Of a stretch of 64,000 nucleotides of DNA, positions 12,180 through 23,892 are shown in pieces. The DNA lies in assembly GCA_900491605.1 (NCBI GenBank), contig UESW01001617.1, positions 208,923 through 272,922 on the forward strand. The letters run 5' to 3'. Numbering within the stretch: position 1 is the stretch's first letter; each line of letters opens with the position of its first letter. The notes below the pieces were generated by a model that was not told the origin of the DNA, did not search any database, and saw nothing but the letters and a program-made list of their open reading frames with translations. Made by a program: the position numbers and the translations under genes. Source of the stretch: Calamus simplicifolius. Taxonomy: Eukaryota; Streptophyta; Magnoliopsida; Arecales; Arecaceae.

Positions 12180-13090
12180 GTCGTAACGTTTCAACTGGGG
12201 TGTCGCGAAGGAAACCACATGAAACAACTTACGACACCCCACCTCTCATCTGACGACACCCTAACTTTAAGGCGACGACACCCGTGCGGAGAGTGTTAAG
12301 GCGGGGACCGATGACATCCCCGACTAAGGCTATTATGACACCCCAGCTCTCATCCGACGACACCCTAGCTTTAAGACGACGACATCCGTGCGGGAACTAT
12401 TAAGGCGGGGACCTACAACATCCCTGACTTAGGCTATTACGACACCCAGCTCTCATCCGATGACACCATGGCTTTAGCGCGATGACACCCATGCGGGGAC
12501 TGTTAAGGCGGGGACCGACAACATCCCTGAGTTAAGTTATGTTACGAAACCCCAGCTCTCATCCGACGATACCCTAACTTAAGGCGATGACACCTGTGCA
12601 AGGACTTGTTAAGGCAGGGACCTACGATATCCCTGACTTAGGCTGTTACGACACCCCAGCTCTCATCCGACGATACCCTAGCTTTAGCGCGACGACACCC
12701 GTGCGGTGCGGGAGTGTTAAGGCGGGGACCAACGACATCCCCGACTTAGGCTGTTATGATACCCCAGCTCTCATCCGATGATACCCTAGCTTTAAGGCGA
12801 CAACATCCGTGCGGGGACTGTTAAGGCGGGGACCTACGACATCCCTGACTTAGGCTGTTACGACACCCAGCTCTCATCCGACGACATCCTGGCTTTAGCG
12901 CGATGACACCCGTGCGGGGACTGTTAAGGCGGGGACCGATGACATCCCTGAGTTAAGTTATGTTACGAAACCCCAGCTCTCATCCGACGACACCCTAGCT
13001 TTAAGGCGATGACATCCGTGCAGGGACTTGTTAAGGCGGAGACCTATGACATCCCTGACTTAGGCTGTTACGACACTTGGGTGTCGCAAT
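12180..13090. repeat. Tandem array, ~104-bp unit, about 8 copies
   Basis: Marker CAGCTCTCATCCGACGA recurs about every 104 bases (about 12240 to 12975), each unit with GTTAAGGCGGGGACC and CGACATCCCTGACTTAGG. The GACGACACCC core is shared with the array at 7.0-8.9 kb although the rest of the unit differs. Confidence 0.9.
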
Positions 13091-13356
13091 ACTTCCGACA
13101 TGTTTCCTCTTGGGACGACGTAAAGCTTATTCGTTCAGCGTGCATTTATACCAAGGGCACCAAGTGGCCGATTGAATAATTGGAAAGTGCTCACTCCATC
13201 ATGCGAGGAGAGACACTCCGATTTACTATAATGAAGACGCTAGCATGGCCAATACTTGCTCCGAATTGGGGATTGAAACACTGAGTTCGACGACATTTGG
13301 TTTCCCGACACTCTCTTCAGTAATGGTTTCTGTCCCCCATCCCCCAACTCGATGGC

Positions 13357-13363
13357 TATAAAA
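13357..13363 (+). promoter_or_regulatory. TATA box candidate
   Basis: TATAAAA preceded by GATGGC, about 90 bases before the small ORF at 13449. Its placement fits a plant core promoter; there is no independent support. Confidence 0.4.
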
Positions 13364-13448
13364 GGAGAAAGGATGAGTACTGCCTACAACCACAGGAAGG
13401 GTAGACGACATCGGAGGTAGTTTAAGAAGGTTTAAGAAAGCTTCACCC

Positions 13449-13664
13449 ATGTCGACATCGGAGGTAGATGAGCTAGCTATCGCCTTTAGCATGAAACTTC
13501 GGCTCGATGGCGATGACGAAGAAGTGGAAAAGGAAACTGCCAAGGGATCGTTGAAGAAAGACTCTGGTGGATCTCCGAAACAGAATTTTGAGACAAGTAA
13601 GATGAAGAGAAAGGAAGGAGACCGTGGAAGTTCGTCTGGAAACGTCAAAAAGCGTTTCCGTTGA
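13449..13664 (+). CDS. Small hypothetical ORF, charged, basic C-terminus
   Basis: A 71-residue ORF between two tandem arrays, preceded by a TATA-like box. The start MSTSEVDELA is acidic to residue 28 (DGDDEEVEKE); the rest is Lys/Ser/Gly rich, ending in KKRFR, like a nuclear localisation patch. I do not recognise it. It may be the first exon of a transposon accessory gene whose remainder was separated by the Copia insertion at 14,200, or chance. Minus-strand ORFs over the same bases look like shadows. Confidence 0.35.
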   Translation: MSTSEVDELAIAFSMKLRLDGDDEEVEKETAKGSLKKDSGGSPKQNFETSKMKRKEGDRGSSSGNVKKRFR

Positions 13665-13859
13665 AATTGTAACGAAATTTTGCAATGACTAATAATATTT
13701 TAGATGAAATTGCGACTGCTTCGATGCTACTATGTTTTAATAGTAATTCTGGGTTATCGTAGCTTTATTACGATTATGATGGATTTTCTCCTGCGATGTC
13801 GTAAAGCTTTTCACCTACGCATGAACGGATGTCTTAGGTTTGTAACTAGGGTGTCATAC

Positions 13860-14199
13860 TATTTCATGTACGAAACCCCATGAAATAACTTACGACACCC
13901 CAACTCTCAACTGACGACATCCTAGCTTTAAGGCGACGACACCTGTGCAGTGACTTGTTAAGGCGGGGACCTACGACATCCTTGACTTAGGCTGTTACGA
14001 CACCCCAGCTCTCATCCGATAACACCCTAGCTTTAGCGCAACGATACCCGTGCGGGGACTGTTAAGGCGGGGACCGATGACATCTCCGACTTAGGCTGTT
14101 ACCGACACCACCAGCTCTCATCCGACGACACCCTAGCTTTAAGGTGACAATACCCGTGCAGGGACCGACGACATCCTCGAATTAGGCTATTACGAAACC
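13860..14199. repeat. Second block of the ~104-bp array, 3 copies
   Basis: Same unit as 12180-13090 (CTCTCAACTGACGAC, then TTAAGGCGGGGACC), about three copies, cut at 14,199 by the outer Copia. Bases 14195-14199 (AAACC) are the 5' copy of its target duplication. Confidence 0.88.
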
Positions 14200-16344
14200 T
14201 GTTGACCCAGATTGATTTTGATAATTATAAAACAGATAGGCAACTGTAAGCTTGATACAGGGAAGTTCGGTCGCCTTGCAAGTAAGTATCTGCGTGCAAA
14301 ATTTTATTGGTAAGAAAGTACTTCATTTAATTTGCTTTGAATATTTTTATTAGCTTGGGAGTTAACTGGTTAGCTAGCTTGTTATTCCATTTAGCTAACT
14401 GGCATGACTTTCAGCTAGCTGTGAATCATTTACATTACTTAGGCCGAACGATCTTGTATTTTAGCTAGCTGTTTAGCTAGCTTGTTAGCTAGCTGAAGGT
14501 TCTTCAGCTAACTAAAATGCTCATCACAGTGCTTGGCCGAACGCTCTATAAATTTAGCTAGCTGGTTGGCTAGCTTGTTAGCTAACTGGAATACGTCTTT
14601 AGCTAACTCCAATTGCCTGGCCGAATAGTATTAAATTCTAGTTAATTGGTGAGCTAGCTGCAAGATTTTCTAGCTAGCTGACGTTTCTTTTAGTTAACTG
14701 CTTAGCTAACTATTTTATCCTGGAGCTAACTGGTTAGTTAACTGTTTTTCACAGGTAAACGTGTGGCCGTGTGATTTGAAAATTTAGTTAGCTGAAGAGC
14801 TAACTCCCTCTCTCCACTGGCCGTTTGCTTTCTCTGCTTAGCTAACTGGAAAGCTAGCTATCTTTTCGTTAGCTAACTGGGAAGCTAGCTATCTTTTCGT
14901 TAGTTAGCTGGAGAGCTAACTAAGGTGGGTGGTTTCTGTACTATTTTTGAATTAGTTAGCTTAGTGAGCTAACTGGCTATCTTTTAGCTAACTGAAGAGC
15001 TAACTCCCCATCTCCTGTTATTCCTGTAGCCGAAAGGTTCTCTTTTTTAGTTAGCTGGGGAGCTAACTGGCAATGAACGACACTTTCTCCTGACTCTTTT
15101 ATTTTGCCTGTTAGTTAGCTGGAAAGCTAACTATCGATTGTTTAGTTAGCTGGTGAGCTAACTATATGTTCTGTACCTTTTTATCCTGGCCGTTGCTTTT
15201 GCTGTTAGTTAGCTGGAGAGCTAACTAGCAACATGTTTAGCTAACTAATGAGCTGCCTCTGGACATCTTTTTCAACTGTGGCCTCTATTGTGAGCTAGCT
15301 GACTAGCTAGCTGAGGACTTTTGCTTAAGTCTTGGCCGAATGGTTTCTTGCTTCAGCTGCCTGGAGTTATTCTTTCAGCCAACTACCGCCTGAGTTCTTG
15401 AGTTTGCTTTTCCTCTCTTACTCTCTCTCTATTGCTATTTTAAGCTACACTTAACTTTTGGATTTTTGAATTTTTGCAGTGCTCTTCCTTCCTCAAATGG
15501 AGATCAGCATTCAATGCTTAAGGGAAACATTTATAACGATTATATTTTCTTCTCGTTTTTATTTCCATTTGTTCCTAATGTATCTAACAGATCTTTTCTT
15601 GTTGGATGATTATAAAAAGGTGGGATTTGAAGCACACCATGACGATTCGAAAAAAGAGTTTTTAAAGAGAAAAAAAATCCAAGAAAAGAGCTCATATTGC
15701 ATATTGTTGAGTGGTTGTTGCTGTGCATTCAAGTTCATTCATTGCTCCAAAAAGTCGTCCGGATCTTTGAAGCTTTTCAAGCAATCAAGACTTCAGCTAC
15801 TTCGACCTCATTCATTTATTGCTGAGTTTATTGCTTCAAAAATTATAAAGTATACTCTGAATATTTGCTCATTATGGGAGCTTCTCTTTATCATTCCTTG
15901 ATTGTTTTTGTAAAAGGGTTAGTGTTAACCCTGATTATTTTGGGCTTCCTTGTGCCTTAAAACAAGAGGACTAGCCTAGGTTTGGCTAGGGGTTTTGGCT
16001 TCCTTGTGTCGTGAAACAAGAGGACTAGCCTGGTTTGGTTAGGGGTTTTTGGCTACCTTGTGCGTATAAACAAGAGGACTAGCCTGGTTTGGCTAGAGGT
16101 TGTAATTGTTATACGATTAGTGAAATTCCCATAGGTTTTGGGGAGTGGATGTAGGTGCTGAGTTTGGCACCGAACCACTATAAACTTCTGTGTGTTTGTG
16201 GTTGTTTGATTCTCTACTGTTATCATTCTGTGCACTCCACTACACCGCTGCAAATCAAAATTAGGGTTTAAGCATATACTTGCATAGTAATCAATTTTTT
16301 TAACCCAATTCACCCCCCTCTTGGGTTGCTACATTTGGGCAACA
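14200..16344 (+). repeat. 5' LTR of outer Copia
   Basis: The LTR starts TGTTGACCC, ends GGGCAACA, and matches 33566-35713. It holds an array of AGCTAACT/AGCTAGCT words (separate entry) and, near its end, a stem AACCCAA...TTGGGTT. ORFs inside it at 15479-15901 are present in both LTRs only because LTRs are copies, and I do not regard them as genes. Confidence 0.95.
14340..15330. repeat. Hairpin-word array in the outer LTR
   Basis: About 1 kb filled with TTAGTTAGCT-N3/4-AGCTAACT and AGCTAGCT words. At least seven are near-perfect inverted pairs with a 3-4 base loop (for example near 14791, 14901, 15047, 15112, 15141, 15205). GGCCGAACG/GGCCGAATG punctuates the spacing. The same array is in the 3' LTR. 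Confidence 0.88.
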
Positions 16345-16346
16345 AG

Positions 16347-16358
16347 TAGTATCAGAGC
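16347..16358 (+). promoter_or_regulatory. Primer-binding site, outer Copia
   Basis: TAGTATCAGAGC begins three bases after the LTR. It differs at one base (G to A at position 2) from the usual initiator-tRNA-Met complement TGGTATCAGAGC. Confidence 0.85.
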
Positions 16359-16419
16359 AGAGTGCTCTTGATTTCTATAGCTTTGATTAGCTTGGAGCCA
16401 AAGATCAGTAGTAATCCCA

Positions 16420-19400
16420 ATGAGTTCTATGTTGACTGAAGGACAATCAACTAATAGACCACCTTTGTTCAATGGAACAAATTACATATTGGAAAGCACG
16501 AATGAAAATCTTCATTCAAGCACTAGATTATGATTTATGGGGAATCATAATTAATGGACCACACACACCCACTATTATGATTGAAAATGTTAATATTGCA
16601 AAGCCTAAATCTGAATGGGATGAGCAAGACAAAAAAGTTAGCTCAATTAAATGCTAAGGCTATGAATATTCTTTATTGCTCTCTTGATGCAAATGAGTTT
16701 AATCGCATTCTACTTGTATGTCTGCTAAGGAAATCTGGGATAGACTTGAAGTCACCCATGAGGGTACAAATCAAGTCAAGGAATCCAAAATAAATATGCT
16801 TGTTCATAAGTATGAATTATTTAAGATGGATCCTGCTGAAAATATTACTGATATGTTTACAAGATTTACTGATATTATTAATGGATTGAAAAGTCTTGGA
16901 AAATCTTATGCTAACAGTGATCTTGTTAGAAAAATCTTAAGATCTTTACCTAGGATATGGGAAGCAAAAGTCACTGCAATTCAAGAAGCAAAAGATCTCA
17001 ACAATTTATCACTTGAAGAGTTGGTCGGTTCTTTGATGACTCATGAGCTTCAGCAACGACAACATATCGATGAAGATGAATCAAAGAAGAAAAGACTATG
17101 GCTTTGAAGAGTGTAACTCAAGAAGATGAAAGTGAAGAAACCACTAGTGACAGTGAGAAAGATGATGAAATGATACTTATTTCAAGGAAATTTAAAAGGT
17201 TCATGAAGAGAAAGAAATTTGGAAAAAGAAAACAATTTGTCAAAGGAGACCATAGCAAAGATAAGAGTGAACCTCCTACATGCTATGAGTGCAAGAAGCC
17301 TGGACACATCAGACCAGATTGTCCACTATTAAAGAAAGGATCTAAAAGAATAAAGAAGAAGGCAATGATGGCCACTTGGAGCGATAGTGAAGCAACAAGT
17401 TCAGAAGATAAAGAGAAAACTGAAGTTGCAAATGTTTGCTTCATGGCTGATAATGATGAGGTAAGCTCTAACTTTTTAGATGACTTTACCTTTGATGAAT
17501 TACAATGTGCATTTTATGAACTTATTGATGATTTTACAAATTTAAGTTCAAAAAGCAAAGAATTGAAAAATGAAATCAAAAATCTTACTCTTGAAAAGAA
17601 AGAATTTCAAAGGATAATGAATCATTGTTAAAGGAAAACCAAGATTTGAAAAATGAAGTGGATAAATTAAAACCAATTGTTGATAGATTTAGTCTAAGTT
17701 CAGAAAAATTAGAAATAATTTTAAATAGTCAAAGAGCTATTTACAATAGAGCTGGTCTTGGATACAATACTTTTAAAAGACAAAAATTTTAAAAAATATT
17801 TATGAGCATGCTGATGATTCTACTAAGATTACATGTTTTAAATGTGAAAAAATTAGACACAAAGCTTATATTTGTCAAACACAAAAGATAAGAAAAATAT
17901 GGGTTCCAAAAGGAACCATCTTGACTAACCCCAAAGGACCCAAGAAAGCTTGGGTACCTAAAAACAAAAATTAAAATTGTGTATGCAGGTGTGTCTTGCA
18001 ACCCGAGCAATTAAAAGACAATGGTACTTGGATAGCGGGTGCTCAAGACACATGACCGGTGATGAATCGCAATTCATCACTTTGAAGCAAAAGATGGAGG
18101 TGCTGTTACTTTCGGTGATAATGGCCAAGGAAAAATAATTGGCATTGAAAAAATAGGTATCACACCTCATGCTTATATTGATAATGTTTTGTTTGTGAAA
18201 GGACTGAAACACAATTTACTTAGCATTAGTCAACTATGTGACAAAGGATTTAATGTTACTTTTAAATCATCTCTATGCATTGTTAAAAATCCTGTAAATA
18301 AAAATATGAAATTTGTTGGTCATAGGCATGGTAATGTATACATTGTTAATTTAAATGATTTGCATGATCAAAATATTGATTGCCTAGTTGCTACAAATAA
18401 TAAAACTGATAATAGTTGGTTATGGCATCGTAGGCTAGCTCATGCAAGCATGGATTTACTATCTAAATTAATTAAGAAGGATTTAGTACATGGTTTGCCA
18501 AAACTTGTTTTTGAAAAAGATAAAATTTGTAATGCTTGTCAATTTGGAAAACAAACCCGAGTTTCTTTTAAATCAAAGAATTTAGTTTCAACCACTAGAC
18601 CTTTGGAGCTCTTGCATATGGATTTATTCGGTCCTACAAGAACAACTAGTCTAGGAGGAAAAGATACGGTTTTGTTGTTATTGATGATTTCTCTCGCTTT
18701 ATGGGTTTTATTTCTATCTAGTAAAGACGAAGCATTTTCAGCATTTCAAAAATTATTCAAAAGAATTACAAATGAAAAGAATTCTTCTATTTTGTCGATA
18801 CGAAGTGATCATGGAAAAGAATTTGAAAACAAATCTTTTGAAGAATTTTGTAATGAAAATGGAATTGAACATAATTTTTCTGCACCAAGAACACCACAAC
18901 AAAATGGAGTAGTTGAAAGAAAGAATAGAACATTAGAGGAAATGGCACGTACCATGTTGTGTGAAAGCAATCTTCCAAAATATTTTTGGGCAGAAGCTAT
19001 TAACACTGCATGTTATATTTTAAATCGTGCATTAATCAGACCTGTTTTGAAAAAGACTCCATATGAACTTTGGAAAGGAAGAAAACCTAATATAAGTTAC
19101 TTTCATGTTTTTGGATGCCGATGTTTTGTATTAAATAATGGAAAATCAAACCTTGATAAATTTGATGCTAAGTCTGATGAAGGAATTTTTCTCGGATATT
19201 CTTTACATAGTAGAGCTTTTAGAATATTCAACAAAAAGACTTTAGTAGTTGAAGAATCAATTCATGTTATCTTTGATGAATCTAATGATCTTCCATCAAG
19301 GAAGGAAAAGGTATAAATGATGCAGATGACATTGAAGATCAATTCAAGGACATCACACTGAAGGATAAGAGCGACACAGATACACAAGAGGTAAATGAAG

Positions 19401-21125
19401 AAGGGAACGCTGACCTACCTGAAGCCTCACAAGGTAATGATGAATTAGAAAGAGGTTGGAGGTATGTTCTTAGTCACCCCAAAGATCTAATTATTGGTGA
19501 TCCTTCTCAAGGAGTTAGAACTAGATCGTCATTTAGAGATGCTTGTAATAATTTAGCATTTGTATCTAAAATTGAACCTAAATGTTATGATGATGCTAAA
19601 AATGATGTTGATTGGATTAATGCCATGCATGAGGAACTTAACCAATTTGAAAGAAATAATGTTTGGACTCTTATTGAAAGACCTCATAATCATCAAATTA
19701 TTGGAACTAAATGGGTTTATAGAAACAAATTAGATGAACATGGTAATATAATTAGAAATAAGGCAAGATTGGTAGCTAAGGGTTATAATCAAGAGGAGGG
19801 GATTGATTTTGATGAAACTTATGCCCCTGTTGCTAGATTAGAAGCTATTAGATTACTTCTTGCTTATGCTTGTTATATGAATTTTAAATTGTATCAAATG
19901 GATGTTAAAAGCGCTTTCTTAAATGGATATATTGCTGAACAAGTTTTTGTGGAACAACCATCTAGCTTTGAAAATCACTTGTTTCCAAATCACGTTTACA
20001 AATTAAACAAGGCTTTATATGGTTTGAAGCAAGCGCCCCGGGCATGGTATGAAAGATTAAGCAAATTCTTGATTAGTAATGATTTTATTCGAGGAACTGT
20101 GGATACAACTTTATTTATTAAAAAAATAAAATAAAGATATATTAATTATTCAAATCTATGTTGATGATATCATATTTGGTGCCACTAATGATTCTTTGTG
20201 CAAAGACTTTGCTAAGCTTATGCAGAGAGTTCGAGATGAGTATGATGGGTGAGCTGACCTACTTCCTCGGACTACAAATTAAACAAAGCAAAGATGGGAT
20301 CTTCATAAGCCAATCCAAATACACCAAAGAAATGATCAAGAAGTTTGGCATGGAGACATCCAAGAGTATCGGTACCCCTATGAGCTCATCATGTAGACTT
20401 GAATCTTATAATTCTGAAAAATCTGTTGATTTAAAATTATATAGAGGCATGATTGGATCATTATTATATTTAACTGCTAGTAGGCCAGATATTTTATTTA
20501 GTGTTTGCATGTGTGCAAGATATCAAGCCAATCCTAAAGAATCACACTTGCTTGCGTTAAAAGAATATTTAAATATTTAAATGGAACAATAAATTTGGGT
20601 ATATGGTATGATAAACAATCTAGCATTGATTTAATAGGATACACTGATTCTGACTTTGCTGGATGTAAATTAGATAGGAAATCAACCACTGGAACCTGCC
20701 AGTTTCTAGGTGTTAACTTAATTTCATGGTTTAGCAAAAAGCAAACTTCAGTAGCATTGTCTACGGCCAAGGCCGAATACATTGCAGCTGGAAGTTGCTG
20801 TGCTCAAATTTTATGGATTAAGCAATAGCTAGAAGATTATGGTATTAAACAAAAGGCTATACCTATAAAATGTGATAATACAAGTGCAATCAATTTAACT
20901 AAGAATCCTATTCAACATTCCAGAACCAAACATATTGAAATTAGACATCATTTCATTAGAGATCACGTAAATAATGGAAATGTTGTTATTGAATTTCTAA
21001 ACACTGAAAATCAAATTGCTGATATTTTCACTAAGCCTCTTGATGAAACAAAATTTTATGAAATCAAAGAGAATTGGAAATGTTTGATCCAACCATTTAA
21101 TGAATCAATTAATGAATTGATATGA
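16420..21125 (+). pseudogene. Outer Copia gag-pol remnant
   Basis: Gag (about 16420-17630) has the UBN2-type region (YWKARMKIFIQALDYDLWG) and one CCHC knuckle (CYECKKPGHIRPDC). Protease WYLDSGCSRHMTG lies at about 18028-18062. Integrase 18189-19316 shows GAG-pre-integrase HRRLAHAS, the zinc CNACQFGK, core HMDLFGP, SDHGKEF and the Glu in GVVERKNRT. RT spans 19625-20580 (KWVYRNK, YVDDIIFGA) and RNase H 20595-21125 (TDSDFAG, IADIFTKPL). Several frameshifts (about 16490, 16640, 17095, 17630, 18085, 20135, 20575) and a stop at about 20826 (KQ*LEDYG, CAG/CAA to TAG/TAA fits) make it dead. Two shifts near 18668 and 18702 cancel each other and rewrite about 13 integrase residues. Confidence 0.93.
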
Positions 21126-21522
21126 TATCTAATTGATGTGACATCTTTAAATCAAATCAATTAAAGGGAACATCCTGTCAAATTAATTGCTTGAGTATGC
21201 TGCATGCTTTAAGTCTTTTCATCTTTATGAATGCCAGCTGTTATACTTCCTTAAATCCATCCACCAACTAGACGTTTGAAGCCTTTTTGATTTTATTCAT
21301 GGCAGTTACCTGACCAGGCAACCAAATAGTCACCTGGCCAGCTAACCATCAAGCCATCTCTCTATATAAACTTTTTACCAAATCAATTCTTTCATTCCAC
21401 GATTGTCTCCCTCAACCGAGCATCTTCATCGAGTGTCCTCTCTCCCTCTCTCATCCTCTCTTCATTCCATTGATCTCTTTCTTTCCTCCATTCATTCAAT
21501 CAATCCATCTTGAAGATAGTGG

Positions 21523-22440
21523 ATGGCTCCCAAGAAGAAGGCAGTCGCTAGAGATGATGATTGTGCCGATCTTCGCCGGAAGTCTTCTATTTCTTCATCT
21601 CATATCAACTCCCTTCTTGCATCTAAATCCTTTGCTCATGGAAGGTTAGTTGATTTTAACTTCTTAGAACAAGAAGGTTTTAAAATTGGAAAGCTTTTAA
21701 TTAATCAAGGTTGGGATAAGCTTCTTTCTACCAAGAGACCTATTTATCCTGAGCTTATTAGGGAATTCTATGAAAATATCTCTTTTGGTAGTGGAACTAT
21801 CTCTTCCTTTGTAAAAAGACTAAAATCGACCTAGACTGCAAAACGTTAGGATGTGCTCTTAATATTCCATCTGATGGTTCTTAGAAGTCCTACCCAGTGA
21901 ACGTGGATATAAAATAGGTTTAATCCTTAATATTGATGATAGTGAAGCCAGTAATATTGAAACTCTAGATGCCAACATGCTATCTGTAGAAAATAGATTG
22001 TTTCACAGTATCATGCGCTATCTGTAGAAATCACAGTATCATCGCCAAAATCCTAGCCCCTCGTGCTGGTTCGTTTAATGTAGTAAATGATAGGGACATA
22101 TGCATAATGTATGACATCTTAATAGAAGACCCCGTTGATCTACCTCAACTGATGTTGACCGTAATGAAAGAATCCTTGTCTAGATCTAAGGCTGCATTGC
22201 CCTACGGAATGTTTCTCACTTATGTATTTGAGTTTTTCAATATTAAGCTTAAGGAAGAAACTGCAGTGGCATTACGTCACTCTGACGTTTTTAATGCTCA
22301 TTCACTGCACCGTATGGACTTTGCCAAACGGGATGGTATTTGGTTAAAGGTTAGGTCTAGAACTGGTCAGTCTAGTATGCCACCGCCAACTGTAATGCCA
22401 CCGCCAACTGTAACTCAATCTGCTTGTTCTCCTCAGAACT
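21523..22440 (+). pseudogene. Outer Copia third ORF, 5' part
   Basis: Begins MAPKKKAV and contains GRLVDFNFLEQEGFKIGKLL and YPELIREFYEN, the signature of the putative plant transposon protein domain often found behind pol in SIRE-type elements. It breaks at 21834, resumes at 22107 (LPYGMFLTYVFEFF), and is cut at 22440 by the inner Copia. The continuation is at 32449. The function of this ORF is unknown. It is N-terminally basic, and the start is supported by the parallel start MAPKKHA in the inner element. Confidence 0.8.
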
Positions 22441-23832
22441 TGTTGACCCAATTGAGGATTTTGATGATTAACAAAACTATTTGAGTATAACATTTGATGT
22501 TACTAATGATTTTGATTAAGTTTTTCAGATTATAAGTCTATTTGATGATCAAAATCAAGAAGCAAATCAAGTTCTGGTTTGAATCTAATGTCAAGGTAAG
22601 ATTGCAGACATTAGAGTCGACACATGGAATCACAGAGCCAACTCCGAAAAATGGCACAGACTTAGAGTCGACTCCGGGACTGTGAGAGCCGACTCTATCA
22701 GAAATAACAGAACGATGGATTTTTAGGCCATGACTTAGAGTCGACTCCCAGATTGTTAGAGTCGACTCCAGAAGAATTTTGTGTCGACCCCAGAAAAGTC
22801 AGAGACAACTCCAGATCGAGCGGATTAAATAATTTCGAGTTAGAGCCGACTCCAGAAAAGTTAGAGCCGGCTCCAGAATGTCAGACACGGCTCCAGAACT
22901 GTCAGAACGACTCTAAACTTTATCTTTATCTATTTTAATCCCAACGGCTATTGTTATTTATGGATCTAATCCTTTTTACACTTGCTTCTAATGGATAGTT
23001 TCACACTATTTGTGGATTAATCGGATCTATAAGAAGAGTGTTGATTGCATCCCAAGAGAAGAGAAGAAAGAGGCAAAAAGGAAAGAATAGAGAAAATCCG
23101 TAAGATCCATCAGAAAAGAAAAGAGGGAAAACCTGTAAGGAAAGATCATACTCATTCCCCAAAAGAAAAGAAAGAGATTCCAAGGCTTTGCTGTTCTATT
23201 TAGAAGAAATCTCAAGAGAAGGAAGAAGCCCTAGTTTTTCTGATCTTCTGAGTCTCAAGAGCATATTCAAAGGAAGATCCATTCAAAGGAAGAGAAGGAA
23301 GAAGCCACCAAGATCTACGAATCAGACTTTGGTTCCTAATCTCTTATTATTGTTTCATTATTGTATATTTGCTCATTGAAGGAGCAGTTTGTTTTTGTAA
23401 AATCAAATATTGTTTGCTGGGTCAATCTGGTGATTGATTCAGTTGAGGCTGTTAGACTTGTGCAAGCATTAGCTTGTGGTTTTAGGTTTTGTGCTGGTGA
23501 GCCTTGAAAACCAGCTGGGTTCGTTGTGCACCCGGGAAAACAATAAGTTCGAGTTGTGAGCTTGCAAAATAACTCTGTTGTAATCTGTTTGATTATAGTG
23601 TGGACCCAAGAGGTACTTGGGAGTGGACGTAGGTGTAGGTACACCAAACCACTATAAAATCTCTTGTGTTTATCGTGATTGTCTCTTTATCTTCAACTCT
23701 CTATTTATAGTTTCTTAGTTTTAAACTTGTGAATCTAAGTTTTTATTTCCGCTGGGGGTTATCTTTCAAAAGAGTTTAAATTTTTGAAAAACCCAATTCA
23801 CCCCCCCTCTTGGGTTGCTATCTGGACCAACA
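22441..23832 (+). repeat. 5' LTR of inner Copia
   Basis: Between about 22605 and 22915 it contains some ten copies of AGAGTCGACTCC/AGAGCCGACTCCAGAA. Close to its end is the stem AACCCAA...TTGGGTT also seen in the outer LTR. It is followed after two bases by the primer-binding site. Confidence 0.95.
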
Positions 23833-23834
23833 AT

Positions 23835-23846
23835 TGGTATCAGAGC
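23835..23846 (+). promoter_or_regulatory. Primer-binding site, inner Copia
   Basis: TGGTATCAGAGC, an exact match to the usual complement of initiator tRNA-Met, two bases after the LTR. Confidence 0.93.
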
Positions 23847-23892
23847 TAGTGCTCATTTGATTTGATCTAACGATCAAGAGTCAAAGATCCAC

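Noticed and set aside
15479..15901. 140-residue ORF in the outer LTR, with a partner at 34844-35134
   Set aside because: Same LTR sequence twice, shortened by a frameshift in one copy; no domain, so not a gene.
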